64,000 nucleotides of DNA from Tissierella simiarum (GCF_018917865.1 NZ_JAHLPM010000003.1:62001-126000); one strand, 5' to 3'. Shown: positions 1 to 10,581, numbered from the stretch's first letter. The notes: generated by a model from the sequence alone, not told the origin. Translations and numbers: made by a program.

Positions 1-1
1 G

Positions 2-718
2 ACACGAGTAGCTGTTGACATGGCAAGAAAAAACAAAATTGTTGGTTTTAGTTCCATTACAATTAGCTTTGTTATTTATATGATTACAAAAGATTTGGTA
101 TACACAATTGCCATTTCAGTTATCACATCAAGTGCTATTGCATTGGCATTAAAGCAGAAGTCGGATATTAACATTACTGAAAGGGAGAAGTTAGTTTTCC
201 AAAAGCCTATTATAAACATCGAAGTTATTCGTGGTGCTTTAGCCATGATATGTCTAAATATAGGTGCTAATATTGCATTTGGAAAGATTACTGGTAATAT
301 TGCAAATACTAATGTAAATATTGACCATCTATCCATCATAAGCAGTTTGGCAGATTTGGCATCTGCAATATTTGGAGGTGGGCCTGTTGAGTCTATTATT
401 TCTGCCACAGGAGGTGCACCACATCCTTTATTTTCAGGTGTTCTAATGATGGTATTAATGGCAGTTATTTTGTTTGCAGGTTTGTTGCCTAAAATGGGAA
501 AATATATACCTAGTGAATCAATTGCGGGTTTTTTATTTGTACTGGGAGCTATTGTAACTGTGCCAGTTAATGCTGCAGCTGCACTAAATGTAACAGGTGT
601 GTCAGGTGGGGCGATTGTTGGAGGAATAACTATGACAGTAACAGCTATTACCGATCCATTTTTAGGGATGTTGGCAGGAATTATCTTTAAAGCCTTTGCC
701 AGTGTCTTAGGGATATAA
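2..718 (+). CDS. NCS2-type purine/xanthine permease, C-terminal part (5' end outside window)
   Basis: The frame is open to the first base of the window, so this is the last ~238 residues of a longer gene; the ATG at 20 is internal. Several hydrophobic membrane segments are visible, and a Gly/Pro-rich stretch (GGGPVESIISATGG, about residue 130) resembles the loop region of NCS2 nucleobase permeases. Full-length members have about 430-460 residues, so roughly half is missing. It ends 20 bases before a phosphoribosyltransferase gene, which fits uptake of a purine base followed by conversion to the nucleotide. The substrate cannot be told from this fragment, and the family call is moderately sure. 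Confidence 0.6.
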   Translation, partial: TRVAVDMARKNKIVGFSSITISFVIYMITKDLVYTIAISVITSSAIALALKQKSDINITEREKLVFQKPIINIEVIRGALAMICLNIGANIAFGKITGNIANTNVNIDHLSIISSLADLASAIFGGGPVESIISATGGAPHPLFSGVLMMVLMAVILFAGLLPKMGKYIPSESIAGFLFVLGAIVTVPVNAAAALNVTGVSGGAIVGGITMTVTAITDPFLGMLAGIIFKAFASVLGI

Positions 719-738
719 TATATAAGGAGGATTTAATA

Positions 739-1284
739 ATGAAAAAGATATATACTATTCAAGTAGCTGGAGTAACAAGGGAGTTGCCTATTGTACAGGT
801 CAACGATAATCTTTGCATTGCAAGTTTTGTCATACTAGGAGATACTGAACTGGTTTGTGCAACAGCTCCTGAAATTGTGAAAAGATTGCCTGAGGTTGAT
901 ATATTAGTAACTGCAGAAGCAAAAGGGATTCCTTTGGTGTTTGAAATGTCCAGGTTATTAAAAATGCCAAAATATATTGTAGCTAGAAAAAGCATTAAAC
1001 CTTATATGAATTCGCCAATTATTGATGAAGTTGTCTCCATTACCACACAGAAGAAGCAGTTATTGTGTCTAGATGAACAAGATGCTGCATATATAAAGGG
1101 AAAGAAAGTAGCCATTATTGATGATGTTATAAGTACTGGAGATTCAATCCAAGCCATGGAAAGGATCGTAGAATCTTCAGGAGGTATTGTTGCAGCTAAA
1201 GCAGCTATACTGGCAGAAGGAGAAGCGGCAAATAGAAAAGATATTATTTTCTTGGAGTATCTTCCACTTTTTGAGATTGAATAA
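739..1284 (+). CDS. adenine-phosphoribosyltransferase-like PRTase
   Basis: A 181-aa type I phosphoribosyltransferase. The PRPP-binding motif VAIIDDVISTGDS lies near residues 125-137, with the two acidic residues and the Thr/Gly loop intact. Such enzymes join a purine base to PRPP in the cytoplasm. The sequence is most like the Apt-like proteins that sit next to NCS2 permeases, but adenine, guanine or xanthine specificity cannot be read from it. The ATG follows AAGGAGGA with good spacing. It is 20 bases behind the permease gene, so the two are probably one transcript ending at the terminator just downstream. Confidence 0.75.
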   Translation: MKKIYTIQVAGVTRELPIVQVNDNLCIASFVILGDTELVCATAPEIVKRLPEVDILVTAEAKGIPLVFEMSRLLKMPKYIVARKSIKPYMNSPIIDEVVSITTQKKQLLCLDEQDAAYIKGKKVAIIDDVISTGDSIQAMERIVESSGGIVAAKAAILAEGEAANRKDIIFLEYLPLFEIE

Positions 1285-1302
1285 CATATTTTATATATTA
1301 TT

Positions 1303-1345
1303 AGCCTTTTGTTATTATGGAAGTAATAACAAAAGGCTTTTTATT
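1303..1345 (+). terminator. Rho-independent terminator after PRTase
   Basis: A perfect 15-bp stem (1303-1317 with 1324-1338), a 6-base loop and a following TTTTATTT tract. It closes the permease-PRTase transcript. Confidence 0.9.
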
Positions 1346-1880
1346 TGTAAAATAGTATAAGATACTATCCGGGTGGTTTGTATCATAATTTACCGTTATT
1401 GATGGAAAGTCTTCTCTTGATTTTTTAGATAAATAATAATCCAAAATAATATTTAAGAAAAAGGTAAATTTAATAAGATGAAAATTGCTTAAGGCAGAAA
1501 AACGAGATCAAAGAGAGAGGGGGAAAATAAGTGAATTCTGATAACTAGCTGACATGTCAAAGAGATGTGATTAATAGGTGATATAAAAATATGATTGACA
1601 CTTTTCTTCTCTAGGATCTCTGCACATTGATTTTTATGATTTGCTATGATAAAGTAAGGGTAAAAAAGCTGATGAACGACGATCAAATATGTAGCTGAAA
1701 GCCAAATACCTTAGTTAAATAAACTGTAATTATTAATATACAGATACCCTAGTGTAACAACCTTCTGATAACAGCAAGATAATATTTGGCGTAGACCCTT
1801 TATTTCAGTATTAATCCTGTGATTCTTTAGAGTATACTTATGAACCGATCGCAACACTAGTATAAAGTTAAGTCAGCTAA
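1346..1880. other. intergenic region, no convincing gene
   Basis: About 535 bases between the PRTase terminator and the nitroreductase gene. Short frames on either strand lack a good ribosome binding site and protein-like composition. A TTGACA near 1600 and a GAGAGAGGGGG run near 1512 do not connect to a usable frame. I see nothing else that I can support. Confidence 0.5.
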
Positions 1881-1895
1881 ATGGAGGGAAGAATT

Positions 1896-2435
1896 ATGTT
1901 GCATCAAATTGAATTCCGAAGAAGTATAAGAAAGTACAAAGAAAAACCGGTTGAAGAAGAAAAAATATTGCAATTACTGGAAAGTGCAAGACTTGCCCCT
2001 TCCGGTAGCAATACGCAGCCCTGGAATTTTATCGTAGTCAAGTCGGAAGAAACACGAGAAAAATTGGCGAAAGCAACTCATAATCAAAAATGGATGATGA
2101 TGGCACCAGTTTTTATTGTTTGTGTTGCAGATATACGTTGCAGAATTAATGATGAAAAAGAAATTAATTTGGATGAGAACAGTCCAGAGTGGGAATTGAA
2201 ACAGATTATTCGAGATACTGCCATTGCTACAGAACATATTGTCCTTGAAGCGGAAAACTTAGGTTTGAGTACGTGTTGGACGGCATGGTTTACTCAGAAT
2301 GAAATAAGACCAATTTTAAGTATTCCAAATGATAAGTTTGTATGTTGCGTATTAACCGTTGGATATGCTGACGAAGAGCCAAAACAGCGTCCGAGAAAAA
2401 AGCTCGAAGAAATCGTCCGCTATGAAAAATGGTAA
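1896..2435 (+). CDS. nitroreductase family protein
   Basis: A 179-aa FMN-dependent nitroreductase-fold protein. The N-terminal FRRSIRKY motif and the SARLAPSGSNTQPW segment contact FMN in this family, and GLSTCWTAWF is the usual later motif. These enzymes use NAD(P)H to reduce nitroaromatics, quinones or flavins in the cytoplasm; the true substrate is unknown. The start is the ATG at 1896 because GGAGGG (1883-1888) lies just upstream and would sit inside the frame if the ATG at 1881 were used. It is a single gene followed by a strong terminator. Confidence 0.85.
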   Translation: MLHQIEFRRSIRKYKEKPVEEEKILQLLESARLAPSGSNTQPWNFIVVKSEETREKLAKATHNQKWMMMAPVFIVCVADIRCRINDEKEINLDENSPEWELKQIIRDTAIATEHIVLEAENLGLSTCWTAWFTQNEIRPILSIPNDKFVCCVLTVGYADEEPKQRPRKKLEEIVRYEKW

Positions 2436-2470
2436 ATCAAATTAACGTAGATGATAATATGATATAGCGA

Positions 2471-2536
2471 AAATAGGATAGCCTATCAGGGGTAAATAAA
2501 TAGCTACGACGCCCTTGACAGGCTATCCTATTTTTT
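2471..2536 (+). terminator. terminator after nitroreductase
   Basis: A 14-bp perfect outer stem (2471-2484 with 2520-2533), extended by a second imperfect helix, then a run of Ts. The long central loop is unusual for a simple terminator. Confidence 0.8.
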
Positions 2537-2659
2537 ATTTTTGACTGACAAGGAAGAAATACTCCTTTATGGCATTTATCTATAAAATCAAGTTTATCTT
2601 TACACTTTATATGATATATTTATTTTATTAGGATATAAATTTATCAGTTGGAGGGTACT

Positions 2660-3052
2660 ATGAAAGGTTTATTACATCATATCGAAATTTATGTAAGAGA
2701 TTTGAAGAAGACTACTGAATTCTGGGGATGGCTATTGAGTGAATTAGGATATGAAGAGTTCCAAAGCTGGGAAAAAGGAATAAGTTATATTTTGAGTGGT
2801 TCATATATTGTTTTTGTTCAAGTTGAAGAAAAATATTTGGATATACCATATCATAGATGTAGAGCAGGTTTAAACCACCTTGCTTTTAGAGGAGAAAGCC
2901 GAGATTTTGTTGACTATATCACAAAAGAATTAAAAAATAGAGATATTAAAATATTATATGAAGATAAACATCCATTTGCTGGTGGACCCGATTATTATGC
3001 AGTATATTTTGAGGATCCAGATAGGATGAAAGTAGAAATTGTTGCTGATTAA
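2660..3052 (+). CDS. VOC (glyoxalase/bleomycin-resistance fold) protein
   Basis: A 130-aa protein with one vicinal-oxygen-chelate repeat pair: an N-terminal LLHHIEIYVRDL strand, a central GLNHLAFRGES strand with His, and a C-terminal YYAVYFEDPDRMKVEI strand ending in the metal-ligand Glu region. The family includes lyases, dioxygenases and drug-binding proteins, and no specific role can be assigned. The ATG at 2660 is preferred because GGAGGG (2650-2655) precedes it; an earlier in-frame TTG overlaps that site. It stands alone between the nitroreductase and a small hypothetical gene. Confidence 0.8.
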   Translation: MKGLLHHIEIYVRDLKKTTEFWGWLLSELGYEEFQSWEKGISYILSGSYIVFVQVEEKYLDIPYHRCRAGLNHLAFRGESRDFVDYITKELKNRDIKILYEDKHPFAGGPDYYAVYFEDPDRMKVEIVAD

Positions 3053-3191
3053 TAAAGAAAAGTAAATATTGAATAAGAACACAGTAAATATTAAATAATA
3101 CAGATATAGAGAAGATGGGATAAAGGAGTTTTAATATTTAACTTCTCGTTTTATGAAATAATTATACGAAGAGGGGTGTAGTTAAATTATT

Positions 3192-3461
3192 ATGTTTAAC
3201 AATATAATAGAAAAAAGAACTGTTAATGATGGCCTTCATAGCCTAGTATTGGAGATTGCAGAAAATGAGTATAAACAAGTTTATGATGAGTATAACGATG
3301 AAATAGCATCTAAAATTTTGAATCATCATTTGGTAAATAGAGGTGATGATGGTAGACCAACAGACGTTCAAATTCATCATGAAAGCGACAGTAATATTGT
3401 AAAGATTTCTGCAAACATTCACTACTTAGGGAATAGTCATACGACATATGGAATACATTAA
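3192..3461 (+). CDS. hypothetical small protein (89 aa)
   Basis: An 89-aa acidic/His-containing protein with no signal peptide or membrane segment, and I do not recognise the family. The first half is predicted helical, the second half strand-like (DVQIHHESDSNIVKISANIHYL). A GAGGGGTG element lies 14 bases upstream, rather far. It ends just before a perfect bidirectional terminator, which supports it as a real transcription unit. Confidence 0.5.
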   Translation: MFNNIIEKRTVNDGLHSLVLEIAENEYKQVYDEYNDEIASKILNHHLVNRGDDGRPTDVQIHHESDSNIVKISANIHYLGNSHTTYGIH

Positions 3462-3464
3462 CAT

Positions 3465-3512
3465 ATAGATTTAAAGGCACCCATAAATTCATGGGTGCCT
3501 TTAAATTATCTA
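3465..3512. terminator. bidirectional terminator between convergent genes
   Basis: A perfect 15-bp stem (3470-3484 with 3491-3505) and a 6-base loop, flanked by A/T runs on both sides. It serves the 89-aa gene on + and the Rieske oxidoreductase gene on -. Confidence 0.85.
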
Positions 3513-3539
3513 TAGATTAAAATACTGAAAAGTTTGTAT

Positions 3540-5105
3540 TTAAAAATCGTCTTTAAATAATTTTTCGATGGTATTTACATCATTACTAATTGTGAGAGGT
3601 TCTACAGCTGGCCCTTCAATTATTTTTCCCTCATAAGAGAATCTTGAACCATGGCAAGGGCAATCCCAAGATTTTTCAGCAGAATTCCAATTTAATTCGC
3701 ACCCCATATGTGTACATGTTGTATTCACTAAATAAAGGGTACCATGCTCATCTCTATATGCTCCAGTCCTTTTCCCGTTAATTTCCAAGACTTTTCCTTC
3801 TCCACACTTAATATCTGCATCCTCGGGTAATGGAGAAAGTTTTCCGTCTAAAAGTTGCCCAGCTACATTAATGTTTCCCACGATAAAATTCTTTGTAGAA
3901 GCAACAATGGTTTGACGTGATGGACTATAGACATCTTGCCAAGGACTTTTTCCTTTGGTAATCAAGTCTTTAAGGACTATAGCAGAGGCCATGCTATTTG
4001 TCATACCCCACTTTCCAAAACCGGTAGCTATGTACATATTGGGTGTATTTGAAGTAAAATTTCCTACATAAGGTAATCCATCTAAAGTCATACAGTCTTG
4101 AGTAGACCATCGGAAAGGAACATCTTCTACAGTAAAGATATCATTTGCAAAATCTATTAATGCTTCGTAATGTTTAGTTGTGTCATTACTTTGACCAGAT
4201 TTATGATTATCACCAATGACAAATATAAGCTCACCTTCTGGAGAATCTTGATATCGGAGTGAACGTGCAGGTTCTTCAGCATTTATATACATTCCACCTG
4301 GATATTTTTCCTTTGCTTTAATCGCCACAACATAGGATCTTTCAGGAAAAATTCTTGTGAAGTACATTCCATGCTTGTTATAAAAAGGATAATGTGATGC
4401 AATGATAACCTTTTTTGCAGTCACTTTTTTTCCTTGAGCAGTTGTAATTATATAATTATTCCCTTCTTCAATATCCACAACTCTACTTTGTTCATATATA
4501 TAAACACCATTATTATTTATATTTTTTGCTAAAGCAAGTAGATATTTAAGTGGGTGAAATTGAGCCTGATTATCAAAACGGACTGCTGCTTTGATAGGTA
4601 TAGGGAAAGGTATTTCTTCTACATAAGAAGCCTTAATACCTAAACTCGATGCTGCTTTAACTTCATCGCTAATCTTTTGTATGTATTCTTCTCGTTGTGT
4701 ATATACAAATGCTGGTTGAGAAATATAATCACAATCGATATTATTATCATCTGCAATCTTTTTTATTTCATGAATAGAAGATTCATTAGCATCTGCATAC
4801 TGTTCTGCTAATTCTACTCCCATTTGTTTTTGAATTTTATTATAAATAAGCTCGTGCTGTGATGTGATTTTTGCTGTTGTATGTCCTGTAGTACCATGAG
4901 CTATATGATTGGCTTCAAGAACAGCTACTTTCAAACCTTCTTTTTTTAATAGGTACGCACATGAAATACCTACTAGGCCTCCTCCAACTATTACTACATC
5001 TACATTTATATCCTCATTTAGAGCTGGATAATGTGTAATGGAGGTGGAGGCTATCCAATAAGGTTGAGGTGGACTTTTAAAATTCTTTTGTTCATTTATA
5101 TTCAT
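3540..5105 (-). CDS. FAD-dependent oxidoreductase with C-terminal Rieske [2Fe-2S] domain
   Basis: A 521-aa two-domain protein. The N-terminal DAO-type domain carries the dinucleotide motif VVIVGGGLVGISCA (residues 37-50), and a further FAD-contact region (YIATGFGKWGMT) lies late in that domain. The last ~80 residues form a Rieske domain with Cys464-x-His466 and Cys482-x-x-His485 as the cluster ligands. The architecture matches Bacillus YhfW-like proteins, whose substrate is not established. Electrons presumably pass between FAD, the [2Fe-2S] centre and an amine or amino-acid-like substrate (inference). The ATG follows AGGAGGA. It is monocistronic. Confidence 0.85.
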   Translation of the reverse strand: MNINEQKNFKSPPQPYWIASTSITHYPALNEDINVDVVIVGGGLVGISCAYLLKKEGLKVAVLEANHIAHGTTGHTTAKITSQHELIYNKIQKQMGVELAEQYADANESSIHEIKKIADDNNIDCDYISQPAFVYTQREEYIQKISDEVKAASSLGIKASYVEEIPFPIPIKAAVRFDNQAQFHPLKYLLALAKNINNNGVYIYEQSRVVDIEEGNNYIITTAQGKKVTAKKVIIASHYPFYNKHGMYFTRIFPERSYVVAIKAKEKYPGGMYINAEEPARSLRYQDSPEGELIFVIGDNHKSGQSNDTTKHYEALIDFANDIFTVEDVPFRWSTQDCMTLDGLPYVGNFTSNTPNMYIATGFGKWGMTNSMASAIVLKDLITKGKSPWQDVYSPSRQTIVASTKNFIVGNINVAGQLLDGKLSPLPEDADIKCGEGKVLEINGKRTGAYRDEHGTLYLVNTTCTHMGCELNWNSAEKSWDCPCHGSRFSYEGKIIEGPAVEPLTISNDVNTIEKLFKDDF

Positions 5106-5343
5106 ATTATTCCTCCTAATATATATGAAATTTTCTGTAAATTTATCTTTTGCTTACATAAGATAAAATATTCAAATCTATAGTCGATTTTTATAAGAAT
5201 AATGGTATTCATAAATAGGGTTTTTATTGCTGTGTATATTAAATTAAATAAAATACAGAGTAACAATATCGTCACTTTGTACAGCACCGTATTTGTTTTA
5301 AAATATTTAACTAAATAAAATACAGTAGTTTTAAAATACTAGA

Positions 5344-5835
5344 TTATTCTCTAGCAGAGTGTGCTATTTTACTTGCTGTTGCTGCTGCAATAGCAGCTAC
5401 TAAATCATCTAAAAATGTATGTACATGTTCACCTTTCATATCATTTAATTTCTTTATAATTCCGACTTTTTCCTTATCTAGATACCCATAGTTTGTCAAT
5501 CCTATAGTTCCATATACATTTACTATAGATAACGGAATAATTTCATCAATACCGTATAGACTCTCATCTGATTCAACTATTGTTTGAAGTGGCTCTGGTA
5601 GAAGCTTTTTTTCTGCTATTTCATCTAATGCTATTCCTGTAAGAATTGCATGGATTATTTCTCTTTTTCTAAGCACAGCCTTAATATTTTCTAAACATAT
5701 TTCCATTGTAAGATCCGGATAGTATTTACCTTGGAGAATCAATACTAATTCACCGATATCCTCTAGTTTTACTCCTCTTCTCTCAAGGATTTCTACCGTC
5801 ATCATATGTAATTCATCCATATTGTATTTTCTCAT
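5344..5835 (-). CDS. phosphatidylglycerophosphatase A-like protein (PgpA/YutG family)
   Basis: A 163-aa protein matching the YutG branch of the PgpA family: conserved LTGIALDEIAEK, a DESLYGIDEI segment, IVNVYGTIGLTNYGYLDK, and a C-terminal HTFLDDLVAAIAAA motif whose acidic pair is typical of the PgpA core. PgpA enzymes remove phosphate from phosphatidylglycerophosphate, but the Gram-positive YutG branch is shorter and lacks clear transmembrane helices, so the substrate is less certain. The ATG follows GAGGGG. It probably has its own promoter. Confidence 0.75.
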   Translation of the reverse strand: MRKYNMDELHMMTVEILERRGVKLEDIGELVLILQGKYYPDLTMEICLENIKAVLRKREIIHAILTGIALDEIAEKKLLPEPLQTIVESDESLYGIDEIIPLSIVNVYGTIGLTNYGYLDKEKVGIIKKLNDMKGEHVHTFLDDLVAAIAAATASKIAHSARE

Positions 5836-6029
5836 ATTGTACCCCTCTTCTATTAGTTATTATATTCTTCATATTGTTTTACATAATATTTTGTCTAATT
5901 ATATATATCCAAAAAAATTAAAAATATTAGTCTATAAGTACTAAAATTTGATATATTAACAAATAAAGGATAAACTATAATATAATTAAGAATAAGCTAC
6001 TATGAATTAATAACAAGGAGGAGATTTAT

Positions 6030-7199
6030 TTGAGAAAATTAGGTTTACTGCCTAAACTAATTATAGCAATAATTATTGGGATTATTGTAGGAGCGTTTAC
6101 TCCTGAATGGTTTGTAAGGATATTTGCAACTTTCAATAGTATATTTGGAGGTTTTCTAGAATTTGCTATTCCTTTAATAATTATAGGATTTGTAGCACCT
6201 GGTATTGGAGATTTAGGAACTGGTGCTGGAAAATTACTTGCAATTACTGCGGGAATTGCTTATGTTTCTACCGTTATATCAGGTTCATTAGCGTATTTTA
6301 CATCTTCTATAGTGTTACCTACTTTTTTGAAAGCAGGAAGTTTAAATATAAATGCTAGTAATCCAGAGGAAGCATTACTAAAGACTTTCTTTGAAATTGA
6401 CATGCCTCCAATATTTGGTGTTATGACTGCTTTATTAATTGCTTTTACTTTAGGATTAGGTATTGCTGCTATTAAAGGAGATGTACTAAAAAGATTGATG
6501 AAAGAATTTCAAGAGATTATTGCAAAGCTTATAAATGGTATAATTATACCATTATTGCCTCTACATATATTAGGCATATTTGCAAATATGACTTATGCAG
6601 GTCAAGTAGTAACAATATTATCTGTATTCTCTAAAGTATTTATCATGGTAATTTTACTTCATATAGCCGTATTGATTATACAATTCCTTATTGGAGGTAC
6701 AGTAGCAGGAGGAAATCCTATTAGATTGCTTAGAAATATGATACCTGCATATTTTACTGCTATAGGAACTCAATCTTCTGCGGCAACTATACCCGTTACT
6801 TTAGAACAAACTAAGAAAAATGGTGTAAAAGATGATATAGCAGATTTTGTAATTCCATTATGTGCAACAATACATTTGTCTGGTAGTACGATAACTTTAG
6901 TTTCTTGTTCTATGGCAATAATGATGTTAAACGGTATGCCTGTAAGTTTTAATCTTATGCTACCTTTTATATTAGTGCTTGGCATAACTATGGTTGCAGC
7001 TCCAGGAGTTCCCGGGGGAGCAGTTATTGCAGCTTTAGGTCCGTTAAAGACTATGTTAGGATTCCCTCAGCCTATGCTTTCTTTAATGATAGCATTATAT
7101 GTGGCTCAAGATAGTTTTGGAACAGCAACAAACGTTACTGGAGATGGAGCTATAGCTCTTATGGTGAACAAGATTTCTGGAAATAGACTATCCAAATAG
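6030..7199 (+). CDS. dicarboxylate/amino acid:cation symporter (DAACS family)
   Basis: A 389-aa, very hydrophobic membrane protein of the sodium:dicarboxylate symporter family. Hallmarks are the serine-rich re-entrant loop (GTQSSAATIPVTLE, near 245-258) and a later GVPGGAVIAALG stretch. It starts at TTG 6030 behind AAGGAGGA. It lies directly upstream of the TyrR-like activator and tyrosine phenol-lyase genes on the same strand, so it may import tyrosine, serine or another amino acid used by that pathway. That role is inferred from position only. Confidence 0.85.
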   Translation: MRKLGLLPKLIIAIIIGIIVGAFTPEWFVRIFATFNSIFGGFLEFAIPLIIIGFVAPGIGDLGTGAGKLLAITAGIAYVSTVISGSLAYFTSSIVLPTFLKAGSLNINASNPEEALLKTFFEIDMPPIFGVMTALLIAFTLGLGIAAIKGDVLKRLMKEFQEIIAKLINGIIIPLLPLHILGIFANMTYAGQVVTILSVFSKVFIMVILLHIAVLIIQFLIGGTVAGGNPIRLLRNMIPAYFTAIGTQSSAATIPVTLEQTKKNGVKDDIADFVIPLCATIHLSGSTITLVSCSMAIMMLNGMPVSFNLMLPFILVLGITMVAAPGVPGGAVIAALGPLKTMLGFPQPMLSLMIALYVAQDSFGTATNVTGDGAIALMVNKISGNRLSK

Positions 7200-7333
7200 C
7201 AGAGTCGATGGCACAGAAAGAAGAGTAATTTCTAAAATTTAAATTGAGGCAAGGTATAATGATAATTCACTTAATATGCAGCTAAATACTTGACTAATAA
7301 CATTTCTAGTATGTTCTATTATTTGATATGGTT

Positions 7334-7360
7334 GACACTATTATTTACTTTAAGATAGTG
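7334..7360 (+). repeat. short inverted repeat upstream of TyrR-like gene
   Basis: ACACTAT (7334-7340) and ATAGTGT (7354-7360), 13 bases apart, overlapping a TTGACA at 7331-7336. It could be an operator or a transcript hairpin for the regulator gene. Confidence 0.35.
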
Positions 7361-7398
7361 TGAAGTTAAGAGATTTCTATTCATGGAGGAGGTGGATT

Positions 7399-8964
7399 AT
7401 GAAAAGTAAAAAGATAAGATTTCTAGTTAAAGATAATAGAGTAGGTATGGCACATAAAATACTATCTGCTTTAGCCACTAAAAATATGAATATTTTGGCG
7501 ATGGAAATTACTCCTCCATATATATCGGTAAAAGTATCTTGGGATTTCTTGAATTGGGAAGATTTTAAAAAGGATATAAAGGAAGAGATAAAAGAAATAT
7601 TAGATATTATTGAATTAGATATGATGGATTCGGAGAAAGTTGCGAAAGAACTTCAAATAATTATAAACAGTATGGAAGATGGAATTATAGCAGTTAATAA
7701 ATCTGGAAAAATAGAATACTATAATTCAAAGGCAGCAAAACTTTTCGGAATATTTAAAGGAGACCAAAATAAACATATAAACTTTTTAATACCTAAGGAG
7801 ATTTATAATCCAACAGTGGATATAAATGATAAATCAAGTATAGAGGTATCAGGTAAAATTAGAAATAAAAAGGTAAATCTAATATTAGATGTTAAGATGA
7901 TAAAAAATGAAGTTGGTATAAAGTTAGGAGCTTTGTTAATATTTAGAGAAATGGATGAGGTTAGGAGGCTTATACAAACTATATCAAGACCATCTATGAT
8001 TAGTTTTGATGACATAATTGGAGAATCTAAATCTTTAAAAGAAACTATAAGTATAGCTAAATCCGTTTCAAAAACTGAAGCTAATATAATGATACTAGGA
8101 GAAAGTGGAACTGGAAAAGAATTATTTGCTAGAGCAATTCATTTAAATAGCAATAGGGCAAATGGACCTTTTGTTGCTGTAAATTGTTCAGCAGTTCCAG
8201 AAACATTATTGGAAAGTGAATTCTTTGGATATGACAAAGGAGCATTTACAGGGGCAAATAGAACGGGAAAGCAAGGTCTATTTGAGTTAGCTACAGGAGG
8301 AAGTATCTTTCTTGATGAAATCGGAGATTTGCCAACACATCTACAAGCAAAAATATTAAGAGCTATTCAAGAAAAATGTATAAGAAGAATTGGAGGAGAA
8401 AAGGAAATTTCTATTGATGTTAGGATAATATCAGCAACTCATAGGAATCTATCTAAAATGGTCATAGAAAAAACCTTTAGAGAAGACTTATACTATAGAT
8501 TAAATGTAATACCTGTTAACATACCTCCTTTAAGAGAAAGGAAAGAGGACATACTTTTATTAGTAAGACACTTTATAAAGGTTTTAGGAGAAAATGAGGG
8601 TAAATCAAATATTAAAATAACCGATAATGCAATAAATGAGTTAAAAAAATATTCTTGGCCTGGAAATGTTAGGGAATTACAAAATGTTATAGAAAGGGCT
8701 CTAATATTTGCTGAAGATACAATAGATGTGGAACACTTATTAATAAACACAAAGCCCACTCATAATCTTATAGAGTCATTAATTCAAAATGAAGATGATA
8801 TAAACCTTCCAGTAAAATTACCTGTTTTATTAGAGAAGATAGAATATGATTATATTATAAAAGCAAAGGAAAAATTTAAATCCTCTAGAGAAATAGCTAA
8901 AGCTTTGGGAATATCTCATACTACAGTTATAAATCGTATGAGGAAGTATGAAAAGAGTATGTAA
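7399..8964 (+). CDS. TyrR-like sigma-54-dependent transcriptional activator (ACT-PAS-AAA-HTH)
   Basis: A 521-aa regulator with the E. coli TyrR domain order: an ACT domain (about 1-75), a PAS domain (about 80-185), an AAA+ sigma-54-interaction domain (about 200-430) and a Fis-type HTH at the C-terminus ([19 protein letters not shown]). Walker A is GESGTGKE near residue 235. Unlike E. coli TyrR, it keeps an intact GAFTGA loop (about residue 280), which contacts sigma-54. The ATG at 7399 follows GGAGGAGGTGG. It sits just upstream of the tyrosine phenol-lyase gene, whose promoter has -24/-12 boxes, so it very probably activates that gene in response to an aromatic amino acid (inference). Confidence 0.88.
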   Translation: MKSKKIRFLVKDNRVGMAHKILSALATKNMNILAMEITPPYISVKVSWDFLNWEDFKKDIKEEIKEILDIIELDMMDSEKVAKELQIIINSMEDGIIAVNKSGKIEYYNSKAAKLFGIFKGDQNKHINFLIPKEIYNPTVDINDKSSIEVSGKIRNKKVNLILDVKMIKNEVGIKLGALLIFREMDEVRRLIQTISRPSMISFDDIIGESKSLKETISIAKSVSKTEANIMILGESGTGKELFARAIHLNSNRANGPFVAVNCSAVPETLLESEFFGYDKGAFTGANRTGKQGLFELATGGSIFLDEIGDLPTHLQAKILRAIQEKCIRRIGGEKEISIDVRIISATHRNLSKMVIEKTFREDLYYRLNVIPVNIPPLRERKEDILLLVRHFIKVLGENEGKSNIKITDNAINELKKYSWPGNVRELQNVIERALIFAEDTIDVEHLLINTKPTHNLIESLIQNEDDINLPVKLPVLLEKIEYDYIIKAKEKFKSSREIAKALGISHTTVINRMRKYEKSM

Positions 8965-9016
8965 AAAACATTTACAGCTTGTAAGAATTTCTTACAAAAG
9001 TGTAAATGTTTTTTAC
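8963..9016 (+). promoter_or_regulatory. nested palindrome: terminator and probable activator-binding site
   Basis: Outer arms 8963-8976 and 9001-9014 (14 bp) and inner arms 8979-8987 and 8989-8997 (9 bp) are perfectly complementary, giving a 52-base symmetric element that begins in the stop codon of the TyrR-like gene and ends in a T-run. It can act as a terminator. It also contains several TGTAA/TTACA half-sites similar to the TyrR box (TGTAAA-N6-TTTACA), about 55-105 bp before the -24 box, where an enhancer-binding protein would sit. Confidence 0.7.
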
Positions 9017-9067
9017 ATATATACTAAAGTATTTATCATAGTTAAGATAATAACAAGGATTTCATAT

Positions 9068-9084
9068 TTGGCATAATACTTGCA
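9068..9084 (+). promoter_or_regulatory. sigma-54 (-24/-12) promoter of tyrosine phenol-lyase gene
   Basis: TTGGCAT with TTGCA; the GG (9070-9071) and GC (9082-9083) are exactly 10 bases apart, as sigma-54 requires. It is 57 bases upstream of the lyase start. Confidence 0.85.
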
Positions 9085-9140
9085 TAACCATTAATATATA
9101 GTAGCTTAATTCAAATCTAAAATTAGAGGAGGAATTATAA

Positions 9141-10520
<1,380 letters not shown>

Positions 10521-10540
10521 AAAATATTATTTATTATTTG

Positions 10541-10581
10541 AGACTGCTGACAAAGTAAAGTTTGTTAGCAGTCTTTTTTTA
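10541..10581 (+). terminator. terminator after tpl
   Basis: A 14-bp stem (10541-10554 with 10561-10574; one G-T pair), a 6-base loop and TTTTTTT. Confidence 0.9.

Noticed and set aside
1489-1686. 65-codon minus-strand frame between PRTase and nitroreductase
   Set aside because: No ribosome binding site, no recognisable features, and convergent with nothing.
5102-5287. 61-codon hydrophobic minus-strand frame ahead of the Rieske oxidoreductase
   Set aside because: It covers that gene's upstream region and ribosome binding site; the hydrophobic composition is expected for AT-rich DNA.
6015-6030. A sigma-54 promoter for the DAACS transporter
   Set aside because: No GG-N10-GC element was found in the 150 bases upstream.
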